Positions 1 through 8,705 of a DNA stretch of 64,000 nucleotides are shown here, one piece after another; the stretch's first letter is position 1; every line of letters begins with the position of its first letter. The position numbers and the translations under genes are program-made. The DNA lies in NCBI GenBank assembly GCA_900316965.1, contig ONEY01000005.1:43160-107159 (forward strand). The letters run 5' to 3'. The DNA comes from an uncultured Bacteroidales bacterium (GTDB lineage: Bacteria; Bacteroidota; Bacteroidia; Bacteroidales; P3). The notes under the pieces were generated by a model. The model was not told where the DNA came from, searched no databases, and saw only the letters and a list, made by a program, of their open reading frames with translations.

Positions 1-1
1 A

Positions 2-349
2 GCACGCAATTTCTACAGCCGCGCCATGAGTCACCTCTATTTCGACACAATAGCAACTCATCGCGAACAGCCTTTTTCTGACCGTTGTTCCAGAATGGTA
101 GAAATAAGCGAAAATATCACACTACCTTATAATTACAAAACAATGACCTACAACCAGCGGATTGACGGTGTTGCATCTCCTGCTGTAAACTACGGCTGCG
201 GCTTCCAGCTAGAAGGAGACAAACTCTTTTTTGGTGAGAACGCAATGTACAACAAACGAGTTTACGATGCTGCCGACTGGCCTGCATTCCGCCAGGCAGT
301 ACGCAATCAAAAAGTAGTAGCCTCCACACCTGTCCTTTTAAAGAAATAG
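2..349 (+). CDS. C-terminal end of a DUF3857/DUF3858 secreted protein (partial)
   Basis: The reading frame is open from base 2, so the gene starts before the window and the ATG at 26 is internal. About 115 residues remain. They resemble the DUF3858 C-terminal domain that follows the DUF3857 and transglutaminase-like domains in Bacteroidetes secreted proteins: RMVEISENITLPY, then a segment ending YDAADWPAFRQAV and a PVLLKK tail. The next gene, 38 bp downstream on the same strand, is a paralogue with the same domain plan, so this is a tandem pair, probably one operon. The substrate and role of the family are unknown. The family call is fairly firm; the protein is too incomplete for more. Confidence 0.75.
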   Translation, partial: ARNFYSRAMSHLYFDTIATHREQPFSDRCSRMVEISENITLPYNYKTMTYNQRIDGVASPAVNYGCGFQLEGDKLFFGENAMYNKRVYDAADWPAFRQAVRNQKVVASTPVLLKK

Positions 350-387
350 AACAAACAATTCTTCACCCACTATAATCTACCAAAGCA

Positions 388-1905
388 ATGAAAAAAACAT
401 CCATAATAACTATCTCAGCCATAGCATTATTTCTGAGTTTTATCTCTTCCACGGCTTTTGCACAAGATGCAGAATATAATCTTATACGCCGCACTTACAA
501 AGTAAACAACGACGGTTCTCTCGACATAAGCTATCGCAAAGAAATAAAGCTTATTCGCAACCGCGCCATCACGGCCTATGCCGATAAAGGTGAGACATTT
601 ATCTTATACAATCCCTCGATCGACGAACTAACTATCAACGAAAGCTACACCATACGTCCTGACGGAAGTCGAGTTCAGACCCCAGCCAACGCTTTTATCG
701 ACCAATTGCCCAGCGAATGCCAAGACTGTGGCCGATACAACGGCATACGTGAGCGTGCTGTAATACATACAGGATTGGAATACAACTGCATTGTCGTTCT
801 CGACTACACAATACACCGCAAAAAATTCAATGTCTGGAACGAAGAGCTACAACTGACACAAGACTGCCCTGTAAAAAAATACGAAGTGATAGTAGATGTA
901 CCTAACGACAATGGTGAATATTCCATCACAAAAATCGGCAACGGCAAAAAAATCAAAGAGATATCAGACAATCACTCCTTCCACTTTAAAGCCAATAATT
1001 TGGAGCAAACTTATGTTGGGGACTATCTTCCCAACCCACATATAATGTACCCATATATTAAAATACTATTGAAAAGCAAGGAATATAAAGATATCAATTA
1101 TTCGAACGAAACTGTGCCAGAGGCAAGTAACGTAATTGCTGACCTACACGACAACAATATAATGGTATGGGCAACAAACATTCGAGACTGGGTCGCTGAC
1201 AACATCCATGAAATAAATATTCCTGCTGACATTATCAATCAACAGGAAGCCTCTGCTAGTAAAGTATTCAACAGCAATTGCGGCAATATCAATGAGCGTA
1301 CCAGACTTGTCATTGCCATGCTTAATCAAGCCGGAATAAAAGCTTGGATGAACAAAAATATTTATTTTACCGTTAATGAAAATGGTAATAATATTAACTA
1401 TACTATGCTTTTGGATAAAAAAAGTATACCTCGTATTGATGGAGCTGCCATTGACGAGCTGCGCACTATAGAGCGCAGCGAAACCATACCCTGGTCTGGC
1501 AAAATACTAGGTAACGGCTATGCACAAATGGAATTGCCCGCAGAAAAGGGCAGCATTAACATTGACCCCGCTCGCCTCACCAGCGACCGCAAAGCCCCCA
1601 TCAAGGTGCGCAACTGCAATGAGAAATATCACTATACCATTTTGCTTCCGCGCACCCCCAAACGCGTTATGGTTGGAAAGCCTATAAACATTGAATACAC
1701 AAAGAAAGGCCTCGGATTCATAAAAATCAGCATCTCACAGAATCCCGGCGGCGGTATTGAGGTAATACGCGAACTCAACATCGACGCTCCTAACGGAATT
1801 ATTTCCACAAAACAGTACAAAGCATTTCGTAAAATGATGCAAGACTGGAACAATTATAACACAATAACCGTAAAAAGTGAACTCAGCCAACACTTTGGTC
1901 TATAA
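388..1905 (+). CDS. DUF3857 / transglutaminase-like secreted protein
   Basis: The 505-residue protein has a clear Sec signal peptide (a basic start, a hydrophobic stretch, then AFAQD near residue 26), so it is exported to the periplasm or outer surface. Residues of roughly 30-230 match DUF3857: an AYADKGETF motif, a YNPSIDELTINE strand and a THTGLE-like strand before a Tyr-rich core. The middle (about 280-360) is the position of the transglutaminase-like fold; I see NSNCGNINERTRLVIAMLNQ, with a Cys in the expected place but no complete Cys-His-Asp triad that I can assign. The C-terminus is DUF3858-like (ELNIDAPNG then YKAFRKMMQDW). It is a tandem paralogue of the partial gene before it and is followed by a strong terminator. 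Function is unknown. Confidence 0.8.
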   Translation: MKKTSIITISAIALFLSFISSTAFAQDAEYNLIRRTYKVNNDGSLDISYRKEIKLIRNRAITAYADKGETFILYNPSIDELTINESYTIRPDGSRVQTPANAFIDQLPSECQDCGRYNGIRERAVIHTGLEYNCIVVLDYTIHRKKFNVWNEELQLTQDCPVKKYEVIVDVPNDNGEYSITKIGNGKKIKEISDNHSFHFKANNLEQTYVGDYLPNPHIMYPYIKILLKSKEYKDINYSNETVPEASNVIADLHDNNIMVWATNIRDWVADNIHEINIPADIINQQEASASKVFNSNCGNINERTRLVIAMLNQAGIKAWMNKNIYFTVNENGNNINYTMLLDKKSIPRIDGAAIDELRTIERSETIPWSGKILGNGYAQMELPAEKGSINIDPARLTSDRKAPIKVRNCNEKYHYTILLPRTPKRVMVGKPINIEYTKKGLGFIKISISQNPGGGIEVIRELNIDAPNGIISTKQYKAFRKMMQDWNNYNTITVKSELSQHFGL

Positions 1906-1930
1906 TCTATACTATTCTATACTCTAACTT

Positions 1931-1966
1931 AAAAAGGTCTGCTGATATAACTAGCAGACCTTTTTT
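1931..1966 (+). terminator. Rho-independent terminator after the DUF3857 gene
   Basis: The arms AAAAAGGTCTGCT (1931-1943) and AGCAGACCTTTTT (1953-1965) pair perfectly around a 9-nt loop and are followed by T-rich sequence. The hairpin sits 25 bp after the stop codon. The A-tract before the stem could let it also work on the other strand. Confidence 0.9.
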
Positions 1967-2498
1967 CTTTTATACAGGTCTTACTACAAGCTACACTAAT
2001 GAGATTAAATATGTTTCCCTAAATTGGAATACTTGAAACATTGCTGCTTTGCAATACATAGATTAATATAGACACTATATCAACCATTACATATCACAAG
2101 GCGATACAAAAACTATTAATCCCCAATCAGTCATTAGAACCCACACACCATGTTTAAAGACTTAATGAAACTATTCATACCAAATCAGAATTTATTTCAT
2201 AAGATTTGCCTGGATCCAACAAAAAACAAGCTTTCTCGACGCTCATCTTTGTTAACGTTCGGCAAATTGTCCACATTCCTGTCTCTATTTGCAACGCATA
2301 AATTAGCCTTACTTGCTACAATGGAGCTTGTACCCATCTAGGCCTGCAACAGCGTTGCGGCCAATTGACTCGAAACAAATACCAATCTAATATAAATCCT
2401 AACGACCGCTTGTGGTTAAAATGGATTATTGACACTGGTGTGGGGGAAAAGTGAGAAACCTAATATTACAGATTTAAAGATAATCATCACTAAAAGAC
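1967..2498. other. Gene-poor spacer between terminators
   Basis: The stretch lies between the plus-strand terminator above and the minus-strand terminator of the ribosomal protein operon. The only open frame of any length (2150-2341, plus strand, 63 codons) has no recognisable domain and no good start context, so I do not call it. No RNA gene or repeat was recognised. Confidence 0.5.
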
Positions 2499-2530
2499 AA
2501 AAAAAGAACCCCAACTCCCGTTGAGGTTCC
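2499..2530 (-). terminator. Rho-independent terminator of the rpsF-rpsR-rplI operon
   Basis: On the minus strand the arms AACCTCAAC (2520-2528) and GTTGGGGTT (2507-2515) form a 9-bp stem with one mismatch and a 4-nt loop, then run into a T-tract. It lies 58 bp after the rplI stop. Confidence 0.8.
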
Positions 2531-2587
2531 AACCTAAAAATTGTACTATGAAAAAGAAAACTTCCTTGTTTTACAGCTTGATTATTC

Positions 2588-3067
2588 TCAAGCTTCGGGA
2601 GCTTCCGCTACGGGAGCTTCCTCGTTGACGACTTCAAGGTTAAGAGTAGCCTTGATTTCGCGGTAGATATTTACAACAGCGTTATAAGTACCAACTTCCT
2701 TGATTTTTGAACCATCAACAACAATTTTCTTACGATCAACATCATAGTTGTACTGAGCCTTTAAAGCGTCAGCAATCTGAATGTTGTTGATAGAACCGAA
2801 GAGCTGGCCGTTTTCGCCGACCTTAGTAGCCAAACGAACACTTTTACCATCGAGAGCAGCTTTAAGAGTCTCAGCGTCCTTGCGGAGTTTTTCCTCTTTA
2901 AAAGCACGCTGACGGAGAGTCTCTTCGTGCATCTTCTTGTTGGCAGGGGTAGCCATAATGGCCATGCCCTGAGGAAGAAGATAATTATTGGCGTAACCGT
3001 CTTTTACGGTAACGATATCGTCTTTATAACCAAGATTAACAACGTCTTGTTTCAATATAATTTGCAT
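2588..3067 (-). CDS. rplI: 50S ribosomal protein L9
   Basis: The 159-residue protein starts MQIILKQDVVNLGYK and contains VKDGYANNYLLPQGMA, the signature of the rRNA-binding N-domain of L9. A long charged connecting helix (about 45-80) and the C-domain (GENGQLFGSI...) follow. An Ala/Glu/Pro-rich tail of about 12 residues extends past the usual end. L9 binds 23S rRNA near the L1 stalk base and affects frame maintenance. It is the last gene of rpsF-rpsR-rplI, 18 bp after rpsR, and is followed by a terminator. An AGGAGGAAG-like purine run just before the ATG could serve as a ribosome binding site. Confidence 0.97.
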   Translation of the reverse strand: MQIILKQDVVNLGYKDDIVTVKDGYANNYLLPQGMAIMATPANKKMHEETLRQRAFKEEKLRKDAETLKAALDGKSVRLATKVGENGQLFGSINNIQIADALKAQYNYDVDRKKIVVDGSKIKEVGTYNAVVNIYREIKATLNLEVVNEEAPVAEAPEA

Positions 3068-3085
3068 GTGTTCTTCCTCCTTTAA

Positions 3086-3352
3086 TTACTTTAAACAATC
3101 GGCAACATAGGGCAGCAATGCCAAGTGGCGGGCACGCTTGATTGCCTGTGATACTTTCTTCTGATACTTGTTAGAAGTACCGGTGATACGACGGGGAAGG
3201 ATCTTACCCTGCTCATTTACAAATTTCAGCAGGAAGTCGGCATCCTTATAGTCAATATACTTTATGCCGAGTTTTTTGAAACGGCAATATTTCTTACGCT
3301 GTGTCTCAACAGCTATAGGAGTCAAATATTTGATTTCGCTTTCGTTAGCCAT
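3086..3352 (-). CDS. rpsR: 30S ribosomal protein S18
   Basis: The 88-residue protein has the S18 core: [27 protein letters not shown], then the [14 protein letters not shown] motif. S18 binds the 16S rRNA platform as a heterodimer with S6, whose gene lies 65 bp upstream. The N-terminus (about 20 residues, KKYCRFKK) carries one Cys, as in many Bacteroidetes S18 proteins. Gene order S6-S18-L9 is the usual one. Confidence 0.97.
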   Translation of the reverse strand: MANESEIKYLTPIAVETQRKKYCRFKKLGIKYIDYKDADFLLKFVNEQGKILPRRITGTSNKYQKKVSQAIKRARHLALLPYVADCLK

Positions 3353-3417
3353 GATTTCAAAGTTGAATATGAGTGATTTTAGAGTAATTAACTCATCAAA
3401 AACTCAGGTTAATAACA

Positions 3418-3792
3418 TTATTTTACTTCCTCTGCAGGAGCTGTCTCTTCAGCGACAACGTTCTTTTTAGCGTTGCGTTTTTTCTCGTTGTAAGCGATAG
3501 CATGCTTGTCGAGAGAAACGGTGAGGAAGCGAAGTAGACGTTCGTCACGTTTGTAAGCGACCTCGAGATCGGCGATGACATTACCTTCAGCTTTGAACTC
3601 AATGAGGTAATAAAAACCAGAAGATTTTTTCTTGATAGGATATGCGAGCTTGCGCATGCCCCAATTGTTTGTGTAGACAATCTCAGCACCATGGTCGGTG
3701 AGGAAGTCAGTGTACTTTTTTACCGTTTCCTTCATCTGTTCTTCAGACAAAACGGGAGTTGCAATGAAAACGGTTTCGTATTGTTTTACCAT
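3418..3792 (-). CDS. rpsF: 30S ribosomal protein S6
   Basis: The 124-residue protein begins [19 protein letters not shown] and keeps the ferredoxin-like S6 core with [26 protein letters not shown] Lys/Ala/Glu tail (about 100-124) follows. It is the first protein gene of the operon with rpsR and rplI. It starts 42 bp after the 3' end of tRNA-Thr, and I see no promoter or terminator in that interval, so it may be read from the tRNA promoter. Confidence 0.97.
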   Translation of the reverse strand: MVKQYETVFIATPVLSEEQMKETVKKYTDFLTDHGAEIVYTNNWGMRKLAYPIKKKSSGFYYLIEFKAEGNVIADLEVAYKRDERLLRFLTVSLDKHAIAYNEKKRNAKKNVVAEETAPAEEVK

Positions 3793-3834
3793 TATAAAAA
3801 AAATTAAGAATTAAAAATTTCCGTAAAGAATTCG

Positions 3835-3907
<73 letters not shown>

Positions 3908-3948
3908 TGCAATCGAGGTTTTAATTAGCTAAGGTTTGCGGGTGAGTG

Positions 3949-4022
3949 TCGGGGTGAGAAGACTCGAACTTCCGGCCTCCACGTCCCGAACGTGGCGCGC
4001 TAGCCAACTGCGCTACACCCCG
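3949..4022 (-). tRNA. tRNA-Pro (CGG)
   Basis: The acceptor stem CGGGGTG/CACCCCG encloses a full cloverleaf. The anticodon stem CCACG/CGTGG holds loop TTCGGGA, giving anticodon CGG. CCA is not encoded. Confidence 0.95.
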
Positions 4023-4027
4023 AAGTG

Positions 4028-4103
4028 TGGTGTCCTGGCAGGGATTCGAACCCTGGACCCATTGATTAAGAGTCAATTGCTCTACCAGCTGAGCTACCAA
4101 GAC
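4028..4103 (-). tRNA. tRNA-Lys (CTT)
   Basis: The acceptor stem GTCTTGG/CCAGGAC includes one G-T pair. The anticodon loop CTCTTAA gives CTT. Unlike its neighbours, this gene encodes the 3' CCA (4028-4030 on the complement). Confidence 0.95.
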
Positions 4104-4153
4104 AAAAAATGTACTTTATAATGTACAAAAAATTTCAAATTACTCTTTTTCAG

Positions 4154-4236
4154 TACTCCGGGTGGGACTTGAACCCACACGCCCTTGCGGGCAAGGGATT
4201 TTAAGTCCCTCGTGTCTACCATTCCACCACCAGAGC
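4154..4236 (-). tRNA. tRNA-Leu (TAA)
   Basis: This is a class II tRNA of 83 nt with a long variable arm (TTGCCCGCAAGGGC region). The anticodon stem AGGGA/TCCCT holds loop CTTAAAA, anticodon TAA. The acceptor is GCTCTGG/CCGGAGT, closed by a terminal G-T pair. CCA is not encoded. Confidence 0.95.
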
Positions 4237-4262
4237 ATCACAATGACTGGTCGGAGACCTAG

Positions 4263-4335
<73 letters not shown>

Positions 4336-4364
4336 TTATTAAATCAATGTCCTTTTATATTTAG

Positions 4365-4437
<73 letters not shown>

Positions 4438-4465
4438 ATACTTTTTTTCAACTCAAAAGCGGTTG

Positions 4466-4496
4466 CAAAAGTACAAACATTTTTTATATTGACAAA
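4466..4496 (-). promoter_or_regulatory. Promoter of the tRNA cluster
   Basis: On the minus strand a -33 element TTTG (4493-4496) is followed by a 19-nt spacer and the -7 element TACTTTTG (4466-4473). This matches the consensus TTTG/TAnnTTTG of the Bacteroidetes primary sigma factor. Predicted transcription starts about 20 bp before tRNA-Gly. Confidence 0.85.
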
Positions 4497-4503
4497 ATAT
4501 TTT

Positions 4504-7167
4504 TTATTTTTTCTTGACAATTTTTTTTATCTCGTTCAATTTCATCAAAGCCTCAAGAGGTGTAAGTGTATCAATATCAATATCTAGAATTTTATCCCTT
4601 ATCTCTAGAAGCGTTGGATCATCCAGCTGGATAAAACTCAATTGATAGCCAGGTTCAGGTATGTTTTTTTGCTCTTTTTTGATTGGTTTATCATTATTTT
4701 GGTCAGATCTTTTTCCGTTTTTTGACTCCAAAATTTCAAGCATAGCATGAGCCCTTTTCAACACTTGAGGAGGCATGCCTGCCATGCGTGCGACATGAAT
4801 ACCAAAACTATGCTCACTGCCACCAGGCTCAAGTTTTCGCATAAAAATAACTTTGTTTCCTACCTCTTTTACAGAAATATGATAATTCTTTATACGTTCA
4901 TAACTATCGGCCATCTCTATCAATTCGTGGTAGTGGGTGGCAAACATCACCTTGGGCCTCATCGACTTGCGTTCATGCAGATATTCTGTTATCGCCCATG
5001 CTATCGAAATACCATCATAAGTGCTTGTTCCGCGACCAATCTCGTCGAGAAGGACTAGGCTTCGATCGCTGACATTATTCAAAATACTAGCTGTTTCATT
5101 CATCTCAACCATGAAAGTTGACTCGCCCGACGATATGTTGTCGGAGGCGCCTACACGGGTAAAGACCTTGTCAACTACGCCAATGCGAGCCTTTTGGGCT
5201 GGACAGTAGCACCCCATTTGAGCCATTATAACAATCAATGCTGTTTGGCGCAACAATGCAGACTTACCCGACATATTAGGCCCCGTAATAATCATTATCT
5301 GCTGATTGTCTCCGTCGAGACGCACATTGTTTGATACATATTTCTCACCCAACGGCAACTGAGTCTCAATGACAGGATGTCGTCCCTCCTCAATATCTAT
5401 CACACCGTCATCAAAGAGTTGAGGACGACAGTAGTTATTAGCGAGAGCAACAGCAGCAAAACCCTGCAGGCAGTCAATTTGGGCTATTATCTGCGCATCA
5501 TATTGAATGGGTTGTACATATTCGGTCAAGGTTTGCAACAAGCTTTCGTACAATCTAGCCTCTATTTCCTGAATGCGGCTTTCTGCGCCAAGAATCTTTT
5601 CCTCATATTCCTTAAGCTCTTGAGTGATATAACGTTCAGCATTTGTTAAAGTCTGTCGACGCATCCACTCGGGAGGTACTTTGTCGCGATGAGTATTGGT
5701 TACTTCAAGATAGTAGCCAAAGACATTGTTGAAACCCACCTTCAACGAGGGTATACCTGTACGTTCAATCTCTCGCTGCTGCAAATTGGCAAGATAATTT
5801 TTTCCACTGCCCGACAGCGAACGCAACTCATCGAGTTCTTTGTCGACACCATCGGATATTACACCACCCTTTTCTACCTTTACAGGCGCATCCTCGCTAA
5901 TTTCCGCGTCTATCTTGTCGTAAATAGAGCGGCAGCTGTTAAGATGTTCTCCGAAACGCTGCAAGACATCATTCTGCATACCTAAACAGAGTGACTTCAC
6001 TGCCTCAATCTCACCTAGCGAGCGTTTCAACTGTAATAGCTCTCGTGGGTTAATGCGTCCAATTGCGACCTTGGAAATAAGACGTTCCATATCGCCTATT
6101 CCACGGACATGCTGGCGTAACACATCGGCAGCGTCGCCACAGCGCACCAGTTGATCCACCACAGAGAGTCTTTCCTCAGCCAAAGAAGGTTCTTTTAACG
6201 GCATCACTATCCAACGGCGCAGCATGCGCGACCCCATTGGAGTAAGCGTCTGATCTACAACATCAATAAGAGTTTTTGCACTCTCATTGGGAGAATATAT
6301 GAGCTCAAGATTACGAATAGTGAAACGATCGAGCCAAACATACTTGTCTTCCTCTATACGTTTGAGTTTGCAAATATGCTGTGTCCTATCATGCTGAGTA
6401 TCTTGCAAGTAATAGAGTGCCGCCCCTGCGGCAATAACACCTTCTTTCAAGTCCTCGACACCAAAACCCTTCAAAGAGCTGGTTCCAAATTGTTTCAAAA
6501 GAATTTCCTCGGCAAAATCGGATGTAAACACCCAATCGTCGAAAGTGTTAGTATAGTATTTCTCAGGAAAAGTCTCTTGGAAACGTCTAAGCAACTTACG
6601 TTGCAATACTATCTCTGTAGGATGAAAATTTTGCAACAACTTGTCGATATAGTGAGTATCGCCCTGGGCAACAAAAAACTCACCTGTAGAAACATCCAGA
6701 AAACTGATGCCGTGTATTTTGTCAGTAAGATGAAGTCCGCACAGGAAGTTATTCTCTTTAACCTCTAAAACCATATCGTTGTACGACACGCCAGGGGTTA
6801 CAAGTTCTGTGATACCACGTTTCACAAGACCCTTAGTGGTTTTAGGATCCTCAAGTTGCTCACAAATTGCAACACGTTGGCCAGCCTTAACCAGTCTTGG
6901 AAGGTATTGTTCCAAAGCATGGTGAGGAAATCCCGCCAATTCTGTATATGTAGAATTGCCGCTAGCCTTGCGTGTCAGAGTAATACCAAGGATACCAGAG
7001 CATTTGATGGCATCGCTACTGAAGGTCTCGTAAAAGTCTCCAACACGAAACAGGAGCATAGCATCGGGGAATTTTTTTTTCATTTCCCCATACTGCCTCA
7101 TCAAGGGAGTGTCCTTGTCGCCTCGTTGCTGTGTACTTTCCTCTTTATCTGTTTTTTTGTTTGCCAC
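4504..7167 (-). CDS. mutS: DNA mismatch repair protein MutS
   Basis: At 887 residues the protein is full length. The N-terminal mismatch-reading domain has the FYE motif at residues 45-47 (VGDFYETF), which stacks Phe into the mismatch. The connector, core and clamp domains follow, and the ATPase domain carries the Walker A GPNMSGKS, the ESTFMVEM and [16 protein letters not shown] motifs, and ATHYHEL. MutS recognises mismatches and recruits MutL. The C-terminal helical tail ends with a basic KKIVKKK. The gene has its own promoter and stops just before the tRNA cluster promoter. The ATG at 7167 is favoured because the start of transcription is expected only about 15 bp upstream. Confidence 0.98.
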   Translation of the reverse strand: MANKKTDKEESTQQRGDKDTPLMRQYGEMKKKFPDAMLLFRVGDFYETFSSDAIKCSGILGITLTRKASGNSTYTELAGFPHHALEQYLPRLVKAGQRVAICEQLEDPKTTKGLVKRGITELVTPGVSYNDMVLEVKENNFLCGLHLTDKIHGISFLDVSTGEFFVAQGDTHYIDKLLQNFHPTEIVLQRKLLRRFQETFPEKYYTNTFDDWVFTSDFAEEILLKQFGTSSLKGFGVEDLKEGVIAAGAALYYLQDTQHDRTQHICKLKRIEEDKYVWLDRFTIRNLELIYSPNESAKTLIDVVDQTLTPMGSRMLRRWIVMPLKEPSLAEERLSVVDQLVRCGDAADVLRQHVRGIGDMERLISKVAIGRINPRELLQLKRSLGEIEAVKSLCLGMQNDVLQRFGEHLNSCRSIYDKIDAEISEDAPVKVEKGGVISDGVDKELDELRSLSGSGKNYLANLQQREIERTGIPSLKVGFNNVFGYYLEVTNTHRDKVPPEWMRRQTLTNAERYITQELKEYEEKILGAESRIQEIEARLYESLLQTLTEYVQPIQYDAQIIAQIDCLQGFAAVALANNYCRPQLFDDGVIDIEEGRHPVIETQLPLGEKYVSNNVRLDGDNQQIMIITGPNMSGKSALLRQTALIVIMAQMGCYCPAQKARIGVVDKVFTRVGASDNISSGESTFMVEMNETASILNNVSDRSLVLLDEIGRGTSTYDGISIAWAITEYLHERKSMRPKVMFATHYHELIEMADSYERIKNYHISVKEVGNKVIFMRKLEPGGSEHSFGIHVARMAGMPPQVLKRAHAMLEILESKNGKRSDQNNDKPIKKEQKNIPEPGYQLSFIQLDDPTLLEIRDKILDIDIDTLTPLEALMKLNEIKKIVKKK

Positions 7168-7188
7168 AGTGTCGTTTTTTTAAAATTG

Positions 7189-7196
7189 CAAAAATA
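7189..7196 (-). promoter_or_regulatory. -7 element of the mutS promoter
   Basis: TATTTTTG on the minus strand matches TAnnTTTG and predicts a leader of about 15 nt before mutS. No clear -33 TTTG is visible at the right spacing. The element directly abuts the T-tract of the preceding terminator. Confidence 0.6.
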
Positions 7197-7197
7197 C

Positions 7198-7233
7198 AAA
7201 AAATGTCCCTGCATTTATTTTATGCAGAGACAT
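7198..7233 (-). terminator. Terminator of the zinc metallopeptidase gene
   Basis: On the minus strand ATGTCTCTGCAT and ATGCAGGGACAT form a 12-bp stem with one mismatch and a 7-nt loop, followed by TTTTTTG. It lies 70 bp after the stop of the peptidase gene and immediately before the mutS promoter. Confidence 0.8.
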
Positions 7234-7302
7234 TAATATTAAACAAAAACAATTATTACGCTATATTCCAGTGCACTACATGTTAAAAAAAACAATTCAT
7301 TG

Positions 7303-7989
7303 TCAGTCTCGGTTGCCTAGGTATATCATCAGATAGTACAACAATGTTGCCAACGATGTCAATGCGCTAATAACATATGTATAGGCTGCTGAACGAAGCG
7401 CGCTTTCGGCATAGCCATGTGTGTCTGGCGATGTAATATTATGGGTGTTAAGCCAAACTAACGCACGACGCGAGGCGTTGATTTCAACCGGCAATGTCAC
7501 TATTGAGAAGAGTGTCGTCACAGCAAATAAGATAATACCCGCAAGAAGAAGGCTTGGAAATTTCTGAACCATCAAAATACCTATGAAAAGTATCCAGGGC
7601 GTGAATCGATTAGAGATATTCACCGCAGGAACAAGTTTGGAGCGCAAACCTAGCCAATAATAGGCGGTGGCATGCTGGACTGCGTGCCCACACTCGTGTG
7701 CGGCGACAGCGGCGGCAGCGACACTATTGCCATTGTATACGGCATGACTAAGATTCAAAGTCTTATTCACTGGATTGTAATGGTCGGTAAGCGTCCCGTT
7801 CACCTCTTGAATAGTGACATCACGAATGTCGTTGTCTAGCAGCATCTGTTCGGCCACCTCACGACCTGTCATGCCATAATTCATCGGTATTTTAGAGTAT
7901 TTTTTGAATTTCGATTCAACACTCTTACTCGCTATAAAGCTGAGAACAAAAAGAATTCCGAAAATAATCCAAATCAATGGGATGTTCAT
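7303..7989 (-). CDS. YugP-type membrane zinc metallopeptidase
   Basis: The 228-residue protein has the PF04298 (zinc peptidase 2, YugP) layout. An N-terminal membrane segment (about 4-22) is followed by a soluble part with the zinc motif HECGH at residues 98-102 (VAAHECGHAVQHA). Further membrane segments follow at about 130-165 and 205-222. The active site is expected on one face of the inner membrane; its natural substrate is unknown. The gene stands alone between the mutS promoter region and the divergent B12 operon. Confidence 0.9.
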   Translation of the reverse strand: MNIPLIWIIFGILFVLSFIASKSVESKFKKYSKIPMNYGMTGREVAEQMLLDNDIRDVTIQEVNGTLTDHYNPVNKTLNLSHAVYNGNSVAAAAVAAHECGHAVQHATAYYWLGLRSKLVPAVNISNRFTPWILFIGILMVQKFPSLLLAGIILFAVTTLFSIVTLPVEINASRRALVWLNTHNITSPDTHGYAESALRSAAYTYVISALTSLATLLYYLMIYLGNRD

Positions 7990-8043
7990 TTTATAAAAGT
8001 TTTAATAGTTTTTTAAGATTGACAAAAGAGTATAAGCCACTTC

Positions 8044-8087
8044 AAAAAAGGGATATTAGTTGAGAGTCTCAACTAATATCCCTTTTT
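8044..8087. terminator. Perfect bidirectional terminator-like hairpin in a divergent intergenic region
   Basis: Fifteen bases GGGATATTAGTTGAG (8050-8064) pair perfectly with CTCAACTAATATCCC (8068-8082) around a 3-nt loop, flanked by six A on the left and five T on the right. It looks like a terminator on both strands. The genes on either side point away from it, so no coding transcript is in place for it to end. Confidence 0.75.
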
Positions 8088-8299
8088 AACGACTTTCACA
8101 TTTTATTATTGTACATTATATATTTTTTTAGGGTTTTTAAGTATAACCGACAAATACATCTCTTGCATAAATAAAAAAATATGAATAGGTATAAACCGAA
8201 TGGGAAATGCCACTATTAAACAAAACTATCGTTTAAATACAATAATAATAATATAAAGAACTGACATTTATATTGTCAACTCTTTGAGTTATCTATGCC

Positions 8300-8452
8300 A
8301 TGACCATACCTATAATACGTAAAAAAGAAGATTGTCCACAACTGGCTTATGAGCTGTTTGTTCGACATACTAAAGCATTTTGGCACTATGTAAAACACTA
8401 TTATTGTTTATTGCATTTTTTTGTGTATTTTTGCATTTGGATTGGTCGTTAG
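8300..8452 (+). CDS. Unassigned 50-residue open frame before the B12 riboswitch
   Basis: An ATG at 8300 opens 50 codons. The first half looks like a soluble protein start (residues 11-25 DCPQLAYELFVRHTK); the second half is an aromatic, hydrophobic run that overlaps the riboswitch promoter. It could be the broken 5' end of a lost gene, or chance. I do not recognise a family. Confidence 0.15.
   Translation: MTIPIIRKKEDCPQLAYELFVRHTKAFWHYVKHYYCLLHFFVYFCIWIGR
8404..8433 (+). promoter_or_regulatory. Promoter of the cobalamin riboswitch operon
   Basis: A partial -33 element (ATTG, 8403-8406) is followed after 19 nt by the -7 element TATTTTTG at 8426-8433. Transcription would start near 8440, giving a leader of about 265 nt that contains the riboswitch. 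Confidence 0.6.
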
Positions 8453-8494
8453 AATAGTACATAAAACATTTACTAACAACAAAATGCACTATTC

Positions 8495-8660
8495 ATCATA
8501 ACGTCAAAAGGGAACAATGTGCAATTCATTGACAGTCCCGCTGCTGTAAGTTCCACCAAAGGCTGCCCCACACAAGTCACTGTGTTAAAACAAATAGCAT
8601 GGGAAGACGAGGCTAAGCCCGAACAAAGTCAGAAGACCTGCCACTCCTACAACAATTATC
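8495..8660 (+). ncRNA. Cobalamin (AdoCbl-class) riboswitch
   Basis: The conserved blocks appear in order: AAAAGGGAA (8507-8515), the B12-box region with GACAGTCCCGCTGCTGTAA (about 8531-8549), a central region with GCATGGGAAGACGAGGC, and the 3' block AGTCAGAAGACCTGCC (8627-8642). It precedes a TonB receptor and a B12-binding-type lipoprotein. A small hairpin at 8682-8698 (GCTCT/AGAGC) places the purine-rich GAGGAA in its loop or stem 8 bp before the ATG, so control at translation initiation is the likelier mode. That last point is inference. Confidence 0.9.
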
Positions 8661-8705
8661 TTACCGCCGATTCGGCCTAATGCTCTCGAGGAAAGAGCGA
8701 TAATT

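Noticed and set aside
2150..2341. A 63-codon plus-strand frame between two terminators
   Set aside because: No family, no start signal and no conservation that I can judge; left as spacer.
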